Origin: Streptomyces sp. SAT1
GTDB lineage: Bacteria; Actinomycetota; Actinomycetes; Streptomycetales; Streptomycetaceae
NCBI RefSeq assembly: GCF_001654495.1
Contig: NZ_CP015849.1
Span: 6,923,001-6,987,000, forward strand
DNA: 64,000 nucleotides
Direction: 5' to 3'
Shown: one piece after another, positions 17,281-26,187 of the stretch
Layout of the letters: each line of letters begins with the position of its first letter
Numbering within the stretch: position 1 is the first letter of the stretch
The notes under the pieces: model-generated
Told to the model about the DNA's origin: nothing
The model's input: the letters and a program-made list of their open reading frames with translations, nothing else
Databases searched by the model: none
Made by a program: the position numbers and the translations under genes

Positions 17281-17325
17281 ACGAACACACACGGAACAGC
17301 GCCCCGCTCACCGGCGTGGCCCCGC

Positions 17326-17880
17326 TCACCGCGTCCCCGGTACCGGCGGCTGTGCCGTCCCGGGGATCTGCCAGCGGGCCGGGTGGCCCGGGGGGAGGGC
17401 GAGGTCGGTGCGTACGGCGGCGTAGTAGCCCTGGCGCGCCTCGCGCTGGCGGGTCAGCAGGGCCTGCCATGCCCCGGGGGCGTGCCGCTCCTCGCGCAGG
17501 AACCGTTCCATGTCCATCGCCACCAGGACCCACACCCGGGCCCGCTCCACGACCTCCGGCGCGCCCAGCATGATCAGTGCCTCGCCCGCCGGGTCGCGGG
17601 CGAGGGCGGCCTCCGCCAGGAGCGGTTCGGCCTCGGAGAGGGGCAGCGGATGCGGGTGCGGGTCGTTGCCGAGGTGGGCGGCGACCCGGTAGGACAGCGT
17701 GACGGCCTTCTTCAGCACCCGCGCGTAGTCGGCGTACACCGCCAGGCGCCGTTCCTCCCAGCGGGTCGCGCGCTCGCGTTCGGACCGGGCGCGGTCGCTG
17801 CGCATCATCGCCAGGTACGAGCCGAGGGCGCCGATCACCACACCGATGAGCGCGGGGAGTTGCTGGAGAAAGGCGGACAT
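17326..17880 (-). CDS. Conserved membrane-anchored protein of unknown function
   Basis: 184 residues with one N-terminal transmembrane helix (about residues 7-25, LPALIGVVIGALGSYLAMM) followed by a charged, helical cytoplasmic domain rich in Arg and Glu that may be coiled coil in residues 28-60. This layout is common in streptomycete proteins of unknown role. It is transcribed divergently from the adjacent SDR gene, with only 52 bases between starts. Confidence 0.7.
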   Translation of the reverse strand: MSAFLQQLPALIGVVIGALGSYLAMMRSDRARSERERATRWEERRLAVYADYARVLKKAVTLSYRVAAHLGNDPHPHPLPLSEAEPLLAEAALARDPAGEALIMLGAPEVVERARVWVLVAMDMERFLREERHAPGAWQALLTRQREARQGYYAAVRTDLALPPGHPARWQIPGTAQPPVPGTR

Positions 17881-17932
17881 GTGCTGCACCGTATCTGCCC
17901 GGAAGGGGTGCGGCCGCACTAGGTTCGGGGCC

Positions 17933-18733
17933 ATGACGGACACAAGGCGTTTCGAGGGGTACGGAGTTCTCGTCACCGGCGCGGCGCGCGGCATCGGCGC
18001 GGCCACCGCGCGCCGGCTCGCCGAGGAGGGAGCGCGCGTCCTGGTGACCGACGCGGACGGGGACGCGGCCGAGGGGACCGCGGCGGGCCTGCGGGAGAAG
18101 GGACTCGACGCACGCGCCCGCCCGTGCGACGTGGCGGACCGGGACGCGGTCGAGGCGGCCGTGGCGCACGCCGTGGACGCGTTCGGCTCGCTCGACGTGC
18201 TGGTCACCGCCGCGGCGCACTGCTCCCCGGACACCCCGCTCTTCGAGGACGACCCGGACGAGGCGTGGGCCCGCGACCTCGACATCACCCTGCACGGCGC
18301 GCGCCGCTGCTTCCGCGCCGCGCTGCCCCACCTCGCGGCCTCGGGCCGGGGCGCGATCGTCGGCATCGGCTCGGTCAACGGCCTCCAGGACTTCGGCAAC
18401 CACGCCTACAGCGCGGCCAAGGCGGGCCTGATCTCGCTCGCCCGCACCCTCGCCGGGCACGCGGGCGCGCGCGGGGTGCGGGTCAACGTCGTCCTTCCCG
18501 GCACCGTTCGCACCTCGGCCTGGCAGGGCCGTGAGGCCGCGCTCGACCGGCTCGGTGCCCTGTATCCGCTGGGCCGGATCGGCGAGCCCGACGACATCGC
18601 CGCCGCCGTCGCCTTCCTCGCCTCCCGCGACGCGGCCTGGATCACCGGCACCGCCCTGACCGTGGACGGCGGCCTGACCGCCGTGAACACGGGCTTCCAC
18701 ACCGCGGTGGGGACACCCGGCCGCACCGGGTGA
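17933..18733 (+). CDS. Classical SDR-family oxidoreductase
   Basis: 266-residue SDR with GAARGIGAATA nucleotide-binding loop (residues about 16-26), TAAAH in place of NNAG, catalytic serine in GIGSVNG and YSAAK. A PGTVRTSAW segment and C-terminal ITGTALTVDGG are typical of FabG-like enzymes. Asp at the end of beta-2 (VTDAD) suggests NAD(H). No pathway is indicated by neighbours. Confidence 0.88.
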   Translation: MTDTRRFEGYGVLVTGAARGIGAATARRLAEEGARVLVTDADGDAAEGTAAGLREKGLDARARPCDVADRDAVEAAVAHAVDAFGSLDVLVTAAAHCSPDTPLFEDDPDEAWARDLDITLHGARRCFRAALPHLAASGRGAIVGIGSVNGLQDFGNHAYSAAKAGLISLARTLAGHAGARGVRVNVVLPGTVRTSAWQGREAALDRLGALYPLGRIGEPDDIAAAVAFLASRDAAWITGTALTVDGGLTAVNTGFHTAVGTPGRTG

Positions 18734-18815
18734 GGCCGCCGCGCGGCGCCGAGTGTCACCGTTCCGTCTCGATGCGGGCCGTTCCACAACCGGCACGGTC
18801 CCGAGGCGGTCTAGC

Positions 18816-18834
18816 TGTCCGGAAGTGTCCGGAA
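18816..18834 (+). promoter_or_regulatory. Direct repeat TGTCCGGAA x2 upstream of L,D-transpeptidase
   Basis: Two exact copies of TGTCCGGAA start at 18816 and 18826, a 10-base period that places both on the same face of the helix about 40-55 bases before the gene start. This is the usual form of a response-regulator or activator site. The factor is unknown. Confidence 0.4.
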
Positions 18835-18872
18835 AGCGCGGACACACGACTGAACCGAGGGGGAAGCCCAGC

Positions 18873-19571
18873 ATGAGGCAGATGGGCAGACGAGGCGCCG
18901 TGGTGCTGGGCGTCACCGGACTGGTGACGCCGCTCGCACTCGCGCTCGGCACGGCACCGGCCCAGGCGGCGACGAGTTGCACGGCGTCGACCGGGCCGTA
19001 CCAGAAGAAGGTCGAGAAGTTCCTCGGCCGTCCCGCCGACGGCCGGCAGTCGGCCGCCGACTGCAAGGCGATCAAGGCCTTCCAGAGCAAGCACGGCATC
19101 ACGCCCACGATCGGGTACGCGGGCCCGGTCACCTGGGGCGTGATGGATCTCATGAACAAGCAGAAGGCCGTCGGGAAGAACCCGAACAAGGACGGCAGGT
19201 GCCCGACCAACAAGGGCCGCATAGCCTGCGTGAACCTCACGCTCCAGCTCAGCTGGATCCAGGACGGCAAGCGGCTGGTGTACGGCCCCGTGCCGGTGCG
19301 CACCGGCCGGGACAAGTACGAGACCCGCACCGGTCTGAAGAAGATCTACTGGCGGCACATCGACCACGTGTCGACGCTGTACCACGTGAAGATGCCCTAC
19401 AGCCAGTTCTTCGACGGCGGCGAGGCCTTCCACTCCGTCGGCGTGAGCGTGTGGAACCCGCCGGGCTCGCACGGGTGCGTCAACATGACCGCCAAGGACG
19501 CCAAGAAGTACTGGTCGCTGCTGAAGAAGGGCGACGACGTCTTCGTCTACGGCCGCAAGCCGGGCACCTGA
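18873..19571 (+). CDS. Secreted L,D-transpeptidase (YkuD domain)
   Basis: 232 residues. Signal peptide residues 1-32 ending AQA; a short peptidoglycan-binding-like helical domain (about 38-95) containing the conserved AIKAFQSKHGI; then the YkuD catalytic domain with the HSVG and SHGCVNM motifs, Cys being the nucleophile. It forms 3-3 crosslinks or attaches proteins to peptidoglycan outside the membrane. Cysteines outside the active site (mature positions near the start and in CPTNKGRIAC) could form disulfides. ATG 18873 has a GAGGGGG site. Confidence 0.9.
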   Translation: MRQMGRRGAVVLGVTGLVTPLALALGTAPAQAATSCTASTGPYQKKVEKFLGRPADGRQSAADCKAIKAFQSKHGITPTIGYAGPVTWGVMDLMNKQKAVGKNPNKDGRCPTNKGRIACVNLTLQLSWIQDGKRLVYGPVPVRTGRDKYETRTGLKKIYWRHIDHVSTLYHVKMPYSQFFDGGEAFHSVGVSVWNPPGSHGCVNMTAKDAKKYWSLLKKGDDVFVYGRKPGT

Positions 19572-19693
19572 GGGACGGGCGCGGGAGGGGCGGGCCGCCC
19601 CGGATCGACGTGAGCAGCAACACGGTCCGTTATGTCTGGTTCGGTCGTACTTACTCACTCCGTCTTCACATCGATCGGCATATGCTTCACAGC

Positions 19694-19867
19694 ATGTCCA
19701 CCACTGTTGAAGCCGCCTCCGAGCGATCGGCCGCGGAGGTCAACGAGGAGATCCGTGCCTTGTGGCGCAGGTCCGGCGGGACACTGACCACCGAGCAGCG
19801 CGAGGTGTACCAGCGCCTCGTGATGGAGTGGGCCACGGCCGCTCCGGTCTCGGACCAGGCGGCCTGA
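19694..19867 (+). CDS. Conserved 57-residue actinobacterial small protein
   Basis: 57 residues, acidic and helical, with the core EEIRALWRRSGGTLTTEQREVYQRLVMEWA. The composition and TTEQREVYQRL motif resemble a small family widespread in Streptomyces with no known role. The start codon is only eight bases from a TATGCT -10-like box (19681-19686) in an unusually AT-rich stretch, and no ribosome binding site is seen, so the mRNA may be almost leaderless. An ATG at 19694 is the only sensible start. Confidence 0.65.
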   Translation: MSTTVEAASERSAAEVNEEIRALWRRSGGTLTTEQREVYQRLVMEWATAAPVSDQAA

Positions 19868-20082
19868 CCCGCCGCCGTCCCGGTCGGTGCCCCTGGCCGC
19901 CGCCGGGCACCGGTTCCCCGCTCCTCCCGCAGCCCCCGTCCCGCACGCCCCGGCCCTTCCGGCCGGGGCGCACTGTCAGCACCCCCGCACCCGCCGCGCG
20001 GCCACACGCGAGGCCACCGCGGCCGCCGTTCCCTGTCCCGAGTCCCGGCGCCGAGCACCGGGACCGGCCTAGGATGCCAGGC

Positions 20083-20469
20083 ATGGACGTGGATCCGGTG
20101 GCACGGCTCGGGGCCGGCAAGTATGTGCTGATCACCAGCTACCGCAAGAACGGTACGCCCGTGGCGACGCCCGTCTGGGTCGTGCGCGACGGCGCCGCGC
20201 TCGGCGTGTGGACGGCCGCCGACTCCTGGAAGGTCAAGCGGATCCGCGCCCGCGCCGACGTGCTGGTCGGCCCGTGCGACGTGCGCGGGCACCCGACCGG
20301 CGACCAGCTGCCCGCCACCGCGGAGATCTGCGACCGGGACACCACCGCGCGCTATCGGAGTCTCATCGCCCGCAAGTACGGGCTGATCGGCCGCCTCACC
20401 CTGCTCGGCAGCAGGCTGCGCAGGGGCGAGCGGGGCACCGTGGGGATCCGGGTGACCCCCGCGCGCTGA
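20083..20469 (+). CDS. PPOX-class F420/flavin-dependent protein
   Basis: 128-residue split-barrel protein of the pyridoxamine-phosphate-oxidase-like class. The core YVLITSYRKNGTPVATPVW is the family's first two strands, followed by WTAADSWKVKRI and VLVGPCDVRG. Members of this size (Rv2061c-like) use F420 or bind flavins or heme. AGGA at 20071 is eight bases before ATG 20083; ATG 20074 would add three residues. No partner gene adjoins it. Confidence 0.82.
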   Translation: MDVDPVARLGAGKYVLITSYRKNGTPVATPVWVVRDGAALGVWTAADSWKVKRIRARADVLVGPCDVRGHPTGDQLPATAEICDRDTTARYRSLIARKYGLIGRLTLLGSRLRRGERGTVGIRVTPAR

Positions 20470-20505
20470 TCCGCGCACGGGAGCCACCCGGGGTGCCGGT
20501 GCGTC

Positions 20506-23328
20506 CTACGAGGCGTCGAGGACGGTTCCCGTCACCACCGGCAGGCCCTCGTGCACCTGCCCGTCGTCGCCGGTCAGCGCGATGCGGACCCGCTCGGGCT
20601 GCTCCGCCACCTGGTCGCGGACGGTGGGGACGCTCAGCTCGGTGCTCAGCTCGCCCGCCGGGATCGCGGCCCACAGGTACATGCCCAGGGAGGACAGCGG
20701 ACGCTCGGGGTCGGGCGACTCACCGGTGGTGTCCGACAGCCACTGCGGGTCGACGTCCTTGGTGGACAGCTCCGGGCCGTCCGTGACGGGCTGCACGACG
20801 AAGATGGCCGCGATGTCCGAGTCGGCGACCGCGGACAGGTTCACCCGCCACTTCAGCGTCTCGCCCTCGGTGACCCGGTCGGCGACGGGCGTCACCGTGA
20901 CCGTCGGCTCCGGGTCGTCGTTCAGGGCGGTCACCCCGCCCCGGTGCGAGCCGACCACCGCGCCGTGCACCGCCTTGACGACGATGTCGTTCGCCACGTC
21001 CGCGCTGTAGCGGGTGTTGCCCCGCACCAGGACCGGCACGTCGATCGAGTGCCCGCCCGGCCGCACCGTCACCAGCCGGTCCTTCGCCTCGTTCGTCACC
21101 GGGTCGATGACGTACACCCGGACCTGGCCGCTGCCCTGCCCGGACACCCGCACGGGCACCCGGTAGGTGCGCTCGCCCGAGTCGCCCTCCTTGACCGTCA
21201 GCCGGCCGACGTCCACGCGGGGCAGCGCGGCGGCCCGCACCGCCGGGGTGCCCGGACGCCAGCCCCAGGCGTCCATGAGCCAGGCCTGCCCGGTACGCGT
21301 GCGGGGGGTCAGCTCCAGCGACGCGATCCGCCGCAGATCGAGCCCGGCGCGGGTGGCGGCGGCCAGCGGGACGCGCACCTCGCGCGCCCAGTAGGAGGCG
21401 GTGCGCTCGGTGCCCGGCAGACCGTCGGCACGGACCGTGCCGAGGGCCGCGCGGTGTCCGGCGGCGTCGGTGACGGCCACGTCGAGCCGGGTGCCGGTGG
21501 TGTTCGGCGGGACGAACACGCGCAGCGCGAGCTGTTCGGCGCCCTTCAGGGACACCGGGGAGCCGGGCCGGATCCGTACCGCCGAACCGGCGGCGGACCA
21601 GCGCAGCGCGACCGCGCGGCGGCCCGCCTCCCGGTCCGCGTCCCACTGCGCGAAGTGCGGCGAGCGGCCGGGAGTGTCCTCGTCGAGGCAGGCGGCGGAC
21701 GCGTCGGGGTCCACCGCCGAGCACAGCCGGGCGCCGCCGCCGGTCACGGTGAGCGGGCCGTCGGGCAGCAGACCGCCGGTGCGGCCGGCGCCGACCGCGT
21801 GGGTGAGCACCCGCGCCGGGTCGGCGGAGGGCGCCCGGACACCGGAGCCGTCCAGCAGCGGACGCACCCGGTCGTCCCCGGCGACGAACAGCCGCGCGGC
21901 GGCGGCGATGTAGGTGGCGCCGGCCCGGTGCTGCTGGTCCGCGGTCAGCCGGGTGGCGGTCCCGGGGGAGCAGACCGGGTCGCGCTGGTCCGGGTCCTCG
22001 TAGAAGTCGTCGTCGGCGGGCGCCACGGCCTTGCCCGGCGTCCACTCGGTGTTGAAGAAGTTGTGGTCGGCGCCGACCACGTACACGGCGCTGTGCAGGG
22101 CGGTGCCGCGGCTGACCCCGCGGGTGCCGTCCACGTACACCTCGCCCTGGAGGTCGGAGACGTCACCGTCGCAGCCGGGCAGCAGCGTGGCGGACGGGAC
22201 GTCGGCGACCGGATTCTGGCCGAAGATCGTCGGGCCGATCAGCACGGTGCCGCTGATGTGCCAGCGGGTCCTGCCGTGATAGCCGTCCTGGTCGGCGGCG
22301 GGCGGGTACAGGCTGTCCATGGCCGCGCGGTTGACGCCCTCGCCGCCGCGCGAGTGCCCGACGAGCAGGACCCGCGACAGGTCGGCCACCGGGCCCCGGC
22401 GCACGGCGGCCGGTGCCGTGGCCGGGTGCGCGGCCCAGTCCGCCCAGCGGGCCAGGTGCTGCCGTACGAGCGAGGAACGCGCCTGGGCGCCGCCGTCCTC
22501 GGCCTGCCAGTCCTGGCCGTTGATGCCGTTGGCCGCGATGGACACGGTCACGTACCCCTGCGAGGCCAGCAGCTTCTGGTCCTGGAGGTAGCCGCGGTGG
22601 CTGGGGATGGGCAGCGAGCCGGCCGGGCACGGCCAGTCGCCGGACACCTCGTCGCTGTGCGGGGTGTAGCAGGGGGCGTGGCGGCCGTGCAGGAACAGCG
22701 CGAGCGGGCGGCGGCCGGTGGCGCCCTGCGGCGTCACCACCACGGCCTGCATCTCCACCGGGGCCGGAAGGCCGGGCAGCCGGACCGACTTGAGCCGGTA
22801 CTCGCCGGTCGTGGTGCGGTAGGTGCCCGGCTTGCCCGGGTCGACCTTGCCCGCCGGGAGCGGGGCTGGCGGCTGAGCCGCCGCCAGGGCGCCGCGGCGG
22901 CCCGGTGCCTGCGCGGCCCCGGACTTGTCCTCGGCGTCCAGTCTGCGGCCGGACGCGCGGACCTGGAGGTCCGTCAGCTTCTTGAGGCCCTTCGTGCGGG
23001 CCGCGTTCAGGTCAAGCCGGAACGTACGGCCGTCACCGCCGGGCCGCGGCAGGCCCAGCAGGCGGTCGCCCGCGTAGAACTCGACGCGCGCGTCGCCCAT
23101 GGGCACCGGGGTGCCCGTGTGCCACTCCAACTGCCGGGCGTCGCCCGACCCGGTGACGCGCCAGCCGGGCGGGAGCCCGGTACCGCTGTCACCGGCCGCC
23201 GCCGACTGCCCTGCGGCGGACGGCAGTCGGTCCTGCGCCGCCCCCGCCGCCTGTGCGGACGCGGGCGCGGCTCCCGCCATGGCGAGCAACGCCACGGCGG
23301 TGACCCCTATTCGACGGACGCGGATCAA
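20506..23328 (-). CDS. Very large secreted alpha/beta-hydrolase (esterase/lipase) with beta-sandwich modules
   Basis: 940-residue exported protein. The start is an uncommon TTG at 23328, favoured because GAGGAGGGG lies eight bases upstream and it gives a complete signal peptide (MIRVRRIG, hydrophobic core, ASA/AQA). An alpha/beta-hydrolase domain spans about residues 180-490 with HGRHAPCYTP as the oxyanion region and nucleophile elbow GHSRGGEG. After it come a cysteine-containing galactose-binding-like region (about 520-720) and two Calx-beta-like or Ig-like sandwich repeats (about 730-930, with TVKEGDSGERTYRVPVRV and RVTEGETLKWRVNL). Such C-terminal modules usually bind polymers. The polymer or lipid substrate is not known. 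Confidence 0.85.
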   Translation of the reverse strand: MIRVRRIGVTAVALLAMAGAAPASAQAAGAAQDRLPSAAGQSAAAGDSGTGLPPGWRVTGSGDARQLEWHTGTPVPMGDARVEFYAGDRLLGLPRPGGDGRTFRLDLNAARTKGLKKLTDLQVRASGRRLDAEDKSGAAQAPGRRGALAAAQPPAPLPAGKVDPGKPGTYRTTTGEYRLKSVRLPGLPAPVEMQAVVVTPQGATGRRPLALFLHGRHAPCYTPHSDEVSGDWPCPAGSLPIPSHRGYLQDQKLLASQGYVTVSIAANGINGQDWQAEDGGAQARSSLVRQHLARWADWAAHPATAPAAVRRGPVADLSRVLLVGHSRGGEGVNRAAMDSLYPPAADQDGYHGRTRWHISGTVLIGPTIFGQNPVADVPSATLLPGCDGDVSDLQGEVYVDGTRGVSRGTALHSAVYVVGADHNFFNTEWTPGKAVAPADDDFYEDPDQRDPVCSPGTATRLTADQQHRAGATYIAAAARLFVAGDDRVRPLLDGSGVRAPSADPARVLTHAVGAGRTGGLLPDGPLTVTGGGARLCSAVDPDASAACLDEDTPGRSPHFAQWDADREAGRRAVALRWSAAGSAVRIRPGSPVSLKGAEQLALRVFVPPNTTGTRLDVAVTDAAGHRAALGTVRADGLPGTERTASYWAREVRVPLAAATRAGLDLRRIASLELTPRTRTGQAWLMDAWGWRPGTPAVRAAALPRVDVGRLTVKEGDSGERTYRVPVRVSGQGSGQVRVYVIDPVTNEAKDRLVTVRPGGHSIDVPVLVRGNTRYSADVANDIVVKAVHGAVVGSHRGGVTALNDDPEPTVTVTPVADRVTEGETLKWRVNLSAVADSDIAAIFVVQPVTDGPELSTKDVDPQWLSDTTGESPDPERPLSSLGMYLWAAIPAGELSTELSVPTVRDQVAEQPERVRIALTGDDGQVHEGLPVVTGTVLDAS

Positions 23329-23692
23329 CGGTCCCCTCCTCGGAACACTCCTGGGAACACGGGCTTCCTCCGGTGCTCGGACGCGGCGCCCCGTCGGTAC
23401 CGGGGGCCACTGGTGCCCCGGAGGACGGGGCAGATGGGCTGTGGGTTGCCTGTGAGGCGTGAGTGACGCGACGTCAGCGACATGATCACGCCAGTGTCAA
23501 CAGGGCGCGACCACCGCGCGGTTCGCGTCCTCGCCCCGTCGTCGGCCGCGGGCTGCCCGGAGTACACCCGCACCACACTCCGTCGGCGTATCACCGGTGA
23601 CGCCGGTGGGGCACCGGTCGTTCCTGGGGCGGGACACGGACGAGGCGGGTGGCCGGGGCGACCGGTGGCGCGGAGGCGACGGAGGTGGTGCG
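23329..23692. other. Divergent intergenic region between esterase and mannosyltransferase genes
   Basis: About 360 bases. For the minus-strand esterase a TTGACA -35-like hexamer lies at 23495-23500 (minus strand), which would give a leader of about 130 bases; its -10 partner is weak. No gene in this gap could be supported. Confidence 0.4.
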
Positions 23693-25069
23693 GTGAAGAG
23701 GACCGCGGTCCACGGGCGGCGCGCGGGCCGGTGGCTGACGCGCCGGGCCGGGTGGTGTCTGGCCGGATCCCTCGCGCTGTACGCGCTGACCGCGTTCCTG
23801 AGTCCGGCCGAGCCGCTGGACCTGCGCGTCTACCACGAGGCCGCGCCGCACGTCCTGACCGGCGGCCTCTACGACCAGGTGGTGCGCACCGGGCCGCCCA
23901 TCCCCGAACTCCCCTTCACCTACCCGCCGTTCGCCGCGCTGGTGCTGCTGCCGCTGGCGCGGCTGCCCTGGACGGCGGCGGTGGTGCTCTGGCGGGCCGC
24001 CTCCCTGGCCGCCGTGCTCGTCGTCACGGCGGGCGCGCTCCGGCTGCTGCCGCACAGGTCCGGCGGCGACCGGGACCGCGCGCTGCTCTGGGCCGCCGCC
24101 GCGCCCTGGCTCGAACCCGTGCGCCACACCCTCGACCAGGGCCAGATCAACCTGCTGCTGGGCGCGGCCGTCGTCGGGGGCCTGGCGTTCGGCCGCCGCG
24201 CGGCCGTCCGCGGCACGTCCGTCGCGCTGGCCGCCTCGCTGAAACTCACCCCGGCCGTCGCGGGGGCGTATCTGCTGGCCACACGGCAGTGGCGGGCGGC
24301 CGGCTGGGCGGTCGCCGCGGGCGGCGCCGCAGTGGGGCTCGCCTGGTGGATCGCCCCGGGCGAGTCGGAGCGCTACTGGTCGGGTCTGGTGACGGACACA
24401 CGGCGCGTCGGCCCGGTGTGGTCGGTGCGCAACCAGTCGCTGCGCGGCGCGCTCACCCGGCTCCTCGGCCACGACGCGGCCGGCACCGCGCTCTGGTGGG
24501 CCGCACTCGCCCTGGTCACCCTGGCGGCGGCCGGCGCCCTGCGCGCCGCCCTGCGCCGCGACGACCCGCTGGGCGTCCTCGTCACGGTGGAGCTGTACGG
24601 GCTGCTGGTGTGCCCGGTCTCCTGGAGCCACCACTGGATCTGGTGCCTGCCCGCCATGATCTGGCTGGCGCACGGCCCGCACCGCACCCGGGCGGCGGCC
24701 CGGACCGTGCTCGTCCTGTGGGCGGCCGTCACCGGGGCCCGGCTGGTGCCCCGGCTGATCGGCGCCGAGGACCGGCTCTCCCGGCCCGACCCGTATCCGT
24801 GGGCGCTGGCCTGGCCCGGGTGTGTCTACGCCGGCTGCGCGCTGCTGACCTTCCTCGTACTGGCCCTCGCCGCCCGGCACACGGGACCCGCCGGGTCACC
24901 GGAGCACGTCCGCGACGCCGCCGCGGGGCGGACGCCGCTCCGACCGGACGGGGCCGCCGTCAGCTCCAGGCGCGGTACGGCTCGTCCAGCAGCTGGAAGA
25001 CCGGCTCGCCGCGCACCGGGTCCTTCGCGGTGGTCAGCCGTACCCGGTCGCCGCCGTGGATGGCGATGA
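23693..25069 (+). CDS. GT87-like polytopic mannosyltransferase (DUF2029)
   Basis: 458 residues with about ten hydrophobic segments. The periplasmic loop after the first helix carries LDLRVYHEAA and later FTYPPFAALVLLPLA, and a middle DQGQINLLLGAAVV motif is typical of alpha-1,2-mannosyltransferases of the PimE/DUF2029 family, which use polyprenyl-phosphate-mannose outside the membrane. Start GTG 23693 has GGAGG seven bases upstream; earlier in-frame ATG codons lack ribosome binding sites. The last 37 codons overlap the end of the convergent OB-fold gene by 110 bases; that tail is Arg/Pro-rich and not conserved-looking, so the protein may have been extended by loss of an earlier stop. Confidence 0.85.
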   Translation: MKRTAVHGRRAGRWLTRRAGWCLAGSLALYALTAFLSPAEPLDLRVYHEAAPHVLTGGLYDQVVRTGPPIPELPFTYPPFAALVLLPLARLPWTAAVVLWRAASLAAVLVVTAGALRLLPHRSGGDRDRALLWAAAAPWLEPVRHTLDQGQINLLLGAAVVGGLAFGRRAAVRGTSVALAASLKLTPAVAGAYLLATRQWRAAGWAVAAGGAAVGLAWWIAPGESERYWSGLVTDTRRVGPVWSVRNQSLRGALTRLLGHDAAGTALWWAALALVTLAAAGALRAALRRDDPLGVLVTVELYGLLVCPVSWSHHWIWCLPAMIWLAHGPHRTRAAARTVLVLWAAVTGARLVPRLIGAEDRLSRPDPYPWALAWPGCVYAGCALLTFLVLALAARHTGPAGSPEHVRDAAAGRTPLRPDGAAVSSRRGTARPAAGRPARRAPGPSRWSAVPGRRRGWR

Positions 25070-25373
25070 GCGGCCCCATGACCCTGCCCCGCACGACGAA
25101 ACCCTCGCTCATCTCCACCATCGACACATTGCGCGCCGCGGGCGTGTTGCGGTGCACGATCGCGGCGTGCCGGACCGTGCCGGTGCCCGCGCTGCGCTCG
25201 GTGCGCAGCTCGCTGCCCCCGCACACCGGACACAGCAGCCGGTGGTACATCGCCGTACCGCACCAGGTGCAGCGCTGGAAGGTCAGTGCCTCCCGGTCAC
25301 CGGCCGCGGGTTCGAGCAGACCGGTCGCGGAGCCGGCCGCCGCACCGGTCTCGTTTCCTGAGGGGTGGTACAC
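24960..25373 (-). CDS. Zn-ribbon/OB-fold protein (DUF35 family)
   Basis: 137 residues with a rubredoxin-like zinc ribbon, CTWCG and CPVCGG, at about residues 35-55, then an OB-fold ending in LLDEPYRAW. DUF35 proteins usually pair with thiolase- or HMG-CoA-synthase-like enzymes in acyl-CoA metabolism. No such partner is adjacent, so its complex must be encoded elsewhere or it acts alone. Start GTG 25373 has AGGGAG nine bases upstream. Confidence 0.85.
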   Translation of the reverse strand: MYHPSGNETGAAAGSATGLLEPAAGDREALTFQRCTWCGTAMYHRLLCPVCGGSELRTERSAGTGTVRHAAIVHRNTPAARNVSMVEMSEGFVVRGRVMGPLIAIHGGDRVRLTTAKDPVRGEPVFQLLDEPYRAWS

Positions 25374-25472
25374 GCTGGTCAACTCCCTGCGCTGGGCCGG
25401 AATCCCGCCTGCCGGGGTACCCGTGCACGGGCGGGGGCGGCTCGCGGTGCCGCCGTGCACACGACAGGGTAT

Positions 25473-25507
25473 GGCACTCAGTGCCGTGCGTAAAGGTACT
25501 GGGTACC
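25473..25507. promoter_or_regulatory. Two perfect dyads in a divergent promoter region
   Basis: GGCACT-C-AGTGCC (25473-25485) and GGTAC-TGG-GTACC (25495-25507) are perfect short palindromes lying 22 bases apart between the divergently read OB-fold gene and the flavin-reductase-like gene. They are good candidates for repressor operators controlling either gene. The regulator is not in the neighbourhood. Confidence 0.5.
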
Positions 25508-25541
25508 ATCTCGCGAGGGCGGGACGGGAAGGGAGCAGGAC

Positions 25542-26072
25542 ATGCGGGACGCATCGGGTGCACCGGGCATGGACGCGTTCGTCGGACGGCTGGACCCCGA
25601 GATGTACGTGGTGACCGCGGCGGCCGGAGGGGAGCGCGCGGGCTGCCTGGTCGGGTTCGCCTCGCAGTGCTCCCTCGACCCGCTGCGGTTCGTGGTGTGG
25701 CTGTCCCGGGCGAACCGGACCTTCCGGGTGGCCGGGCGCGCCGACCGGCTCGCCGTGCACACGCTGACCCGGGAACAGCACGCGCTGGCCGCCCTGTTCG
25801 GTGGCCGCACCGGCGACGACGGCGTCGACAAGTTCGCCGGTCTGCGCCGCACCGCGCGGCCCGACGGCGCCGTCGTCCTCGACGACGCGCCCGCCTGGTT
25901 CGTCGGCCGCGTCGTCGGGCGCGCCGACGGCGGGGACCATGTCGGCTTCGTGCTCGACCCGGTCGACTCCGGCGGCCGGGACGACAGGGACGACCGGGAC
26001 AGCCGTGGCGGAACGCCGCTGCTGCGCCTGTCGGACGCCCTGGACATCACACCGGGACACCCGGCCGGCTGA
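25542..26072 (+). CDS. Flavin reductase-like domain protein
   Basis: 176 residues. The FMN-binding split-barrel signature of flavin reductases is visible: MYVVTAAAGGERAGCLVGFASQCSLDPLRFVVWLS at about residues 22-56 in pieces, and VLDDAPAWFVGRVV. These proteins use NAD(P)H to reduce FMN or bind it as a cofactor. The C-terminus (residues 145-160) is Asp/Arg-rich and low complexity. Divergent to the OB-fold gene, which may share regulation. Confidence 0.8.
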   Translation: MRDASGAPGMDAFVGRLDPEMYVVTAAAGGERAGCLVGFASQCSLDPLRFVVWLSRANRTFRVAGRADRLAVHTLTREQHALAALFGGRTGDDGVDKFAGLRRTARPDGAVVLDDAPAWFVGRVVGRADGGDHVGFVLDPVDSGGRDDRDDRDSRGGTPLLRLSDALDITPGHPAG

Positions 26073-26187
26073 ACGCGCCCGGCCCGCGCGCCCGGCCCGC
26101 GCGTCCGTTCCGTACGTCCTGCTCACACGTCCGGCCTGCCCGTCGCGCCGGGTACGCCGTTCGCGCCGGGTGCGCCGACCGCGCCGA

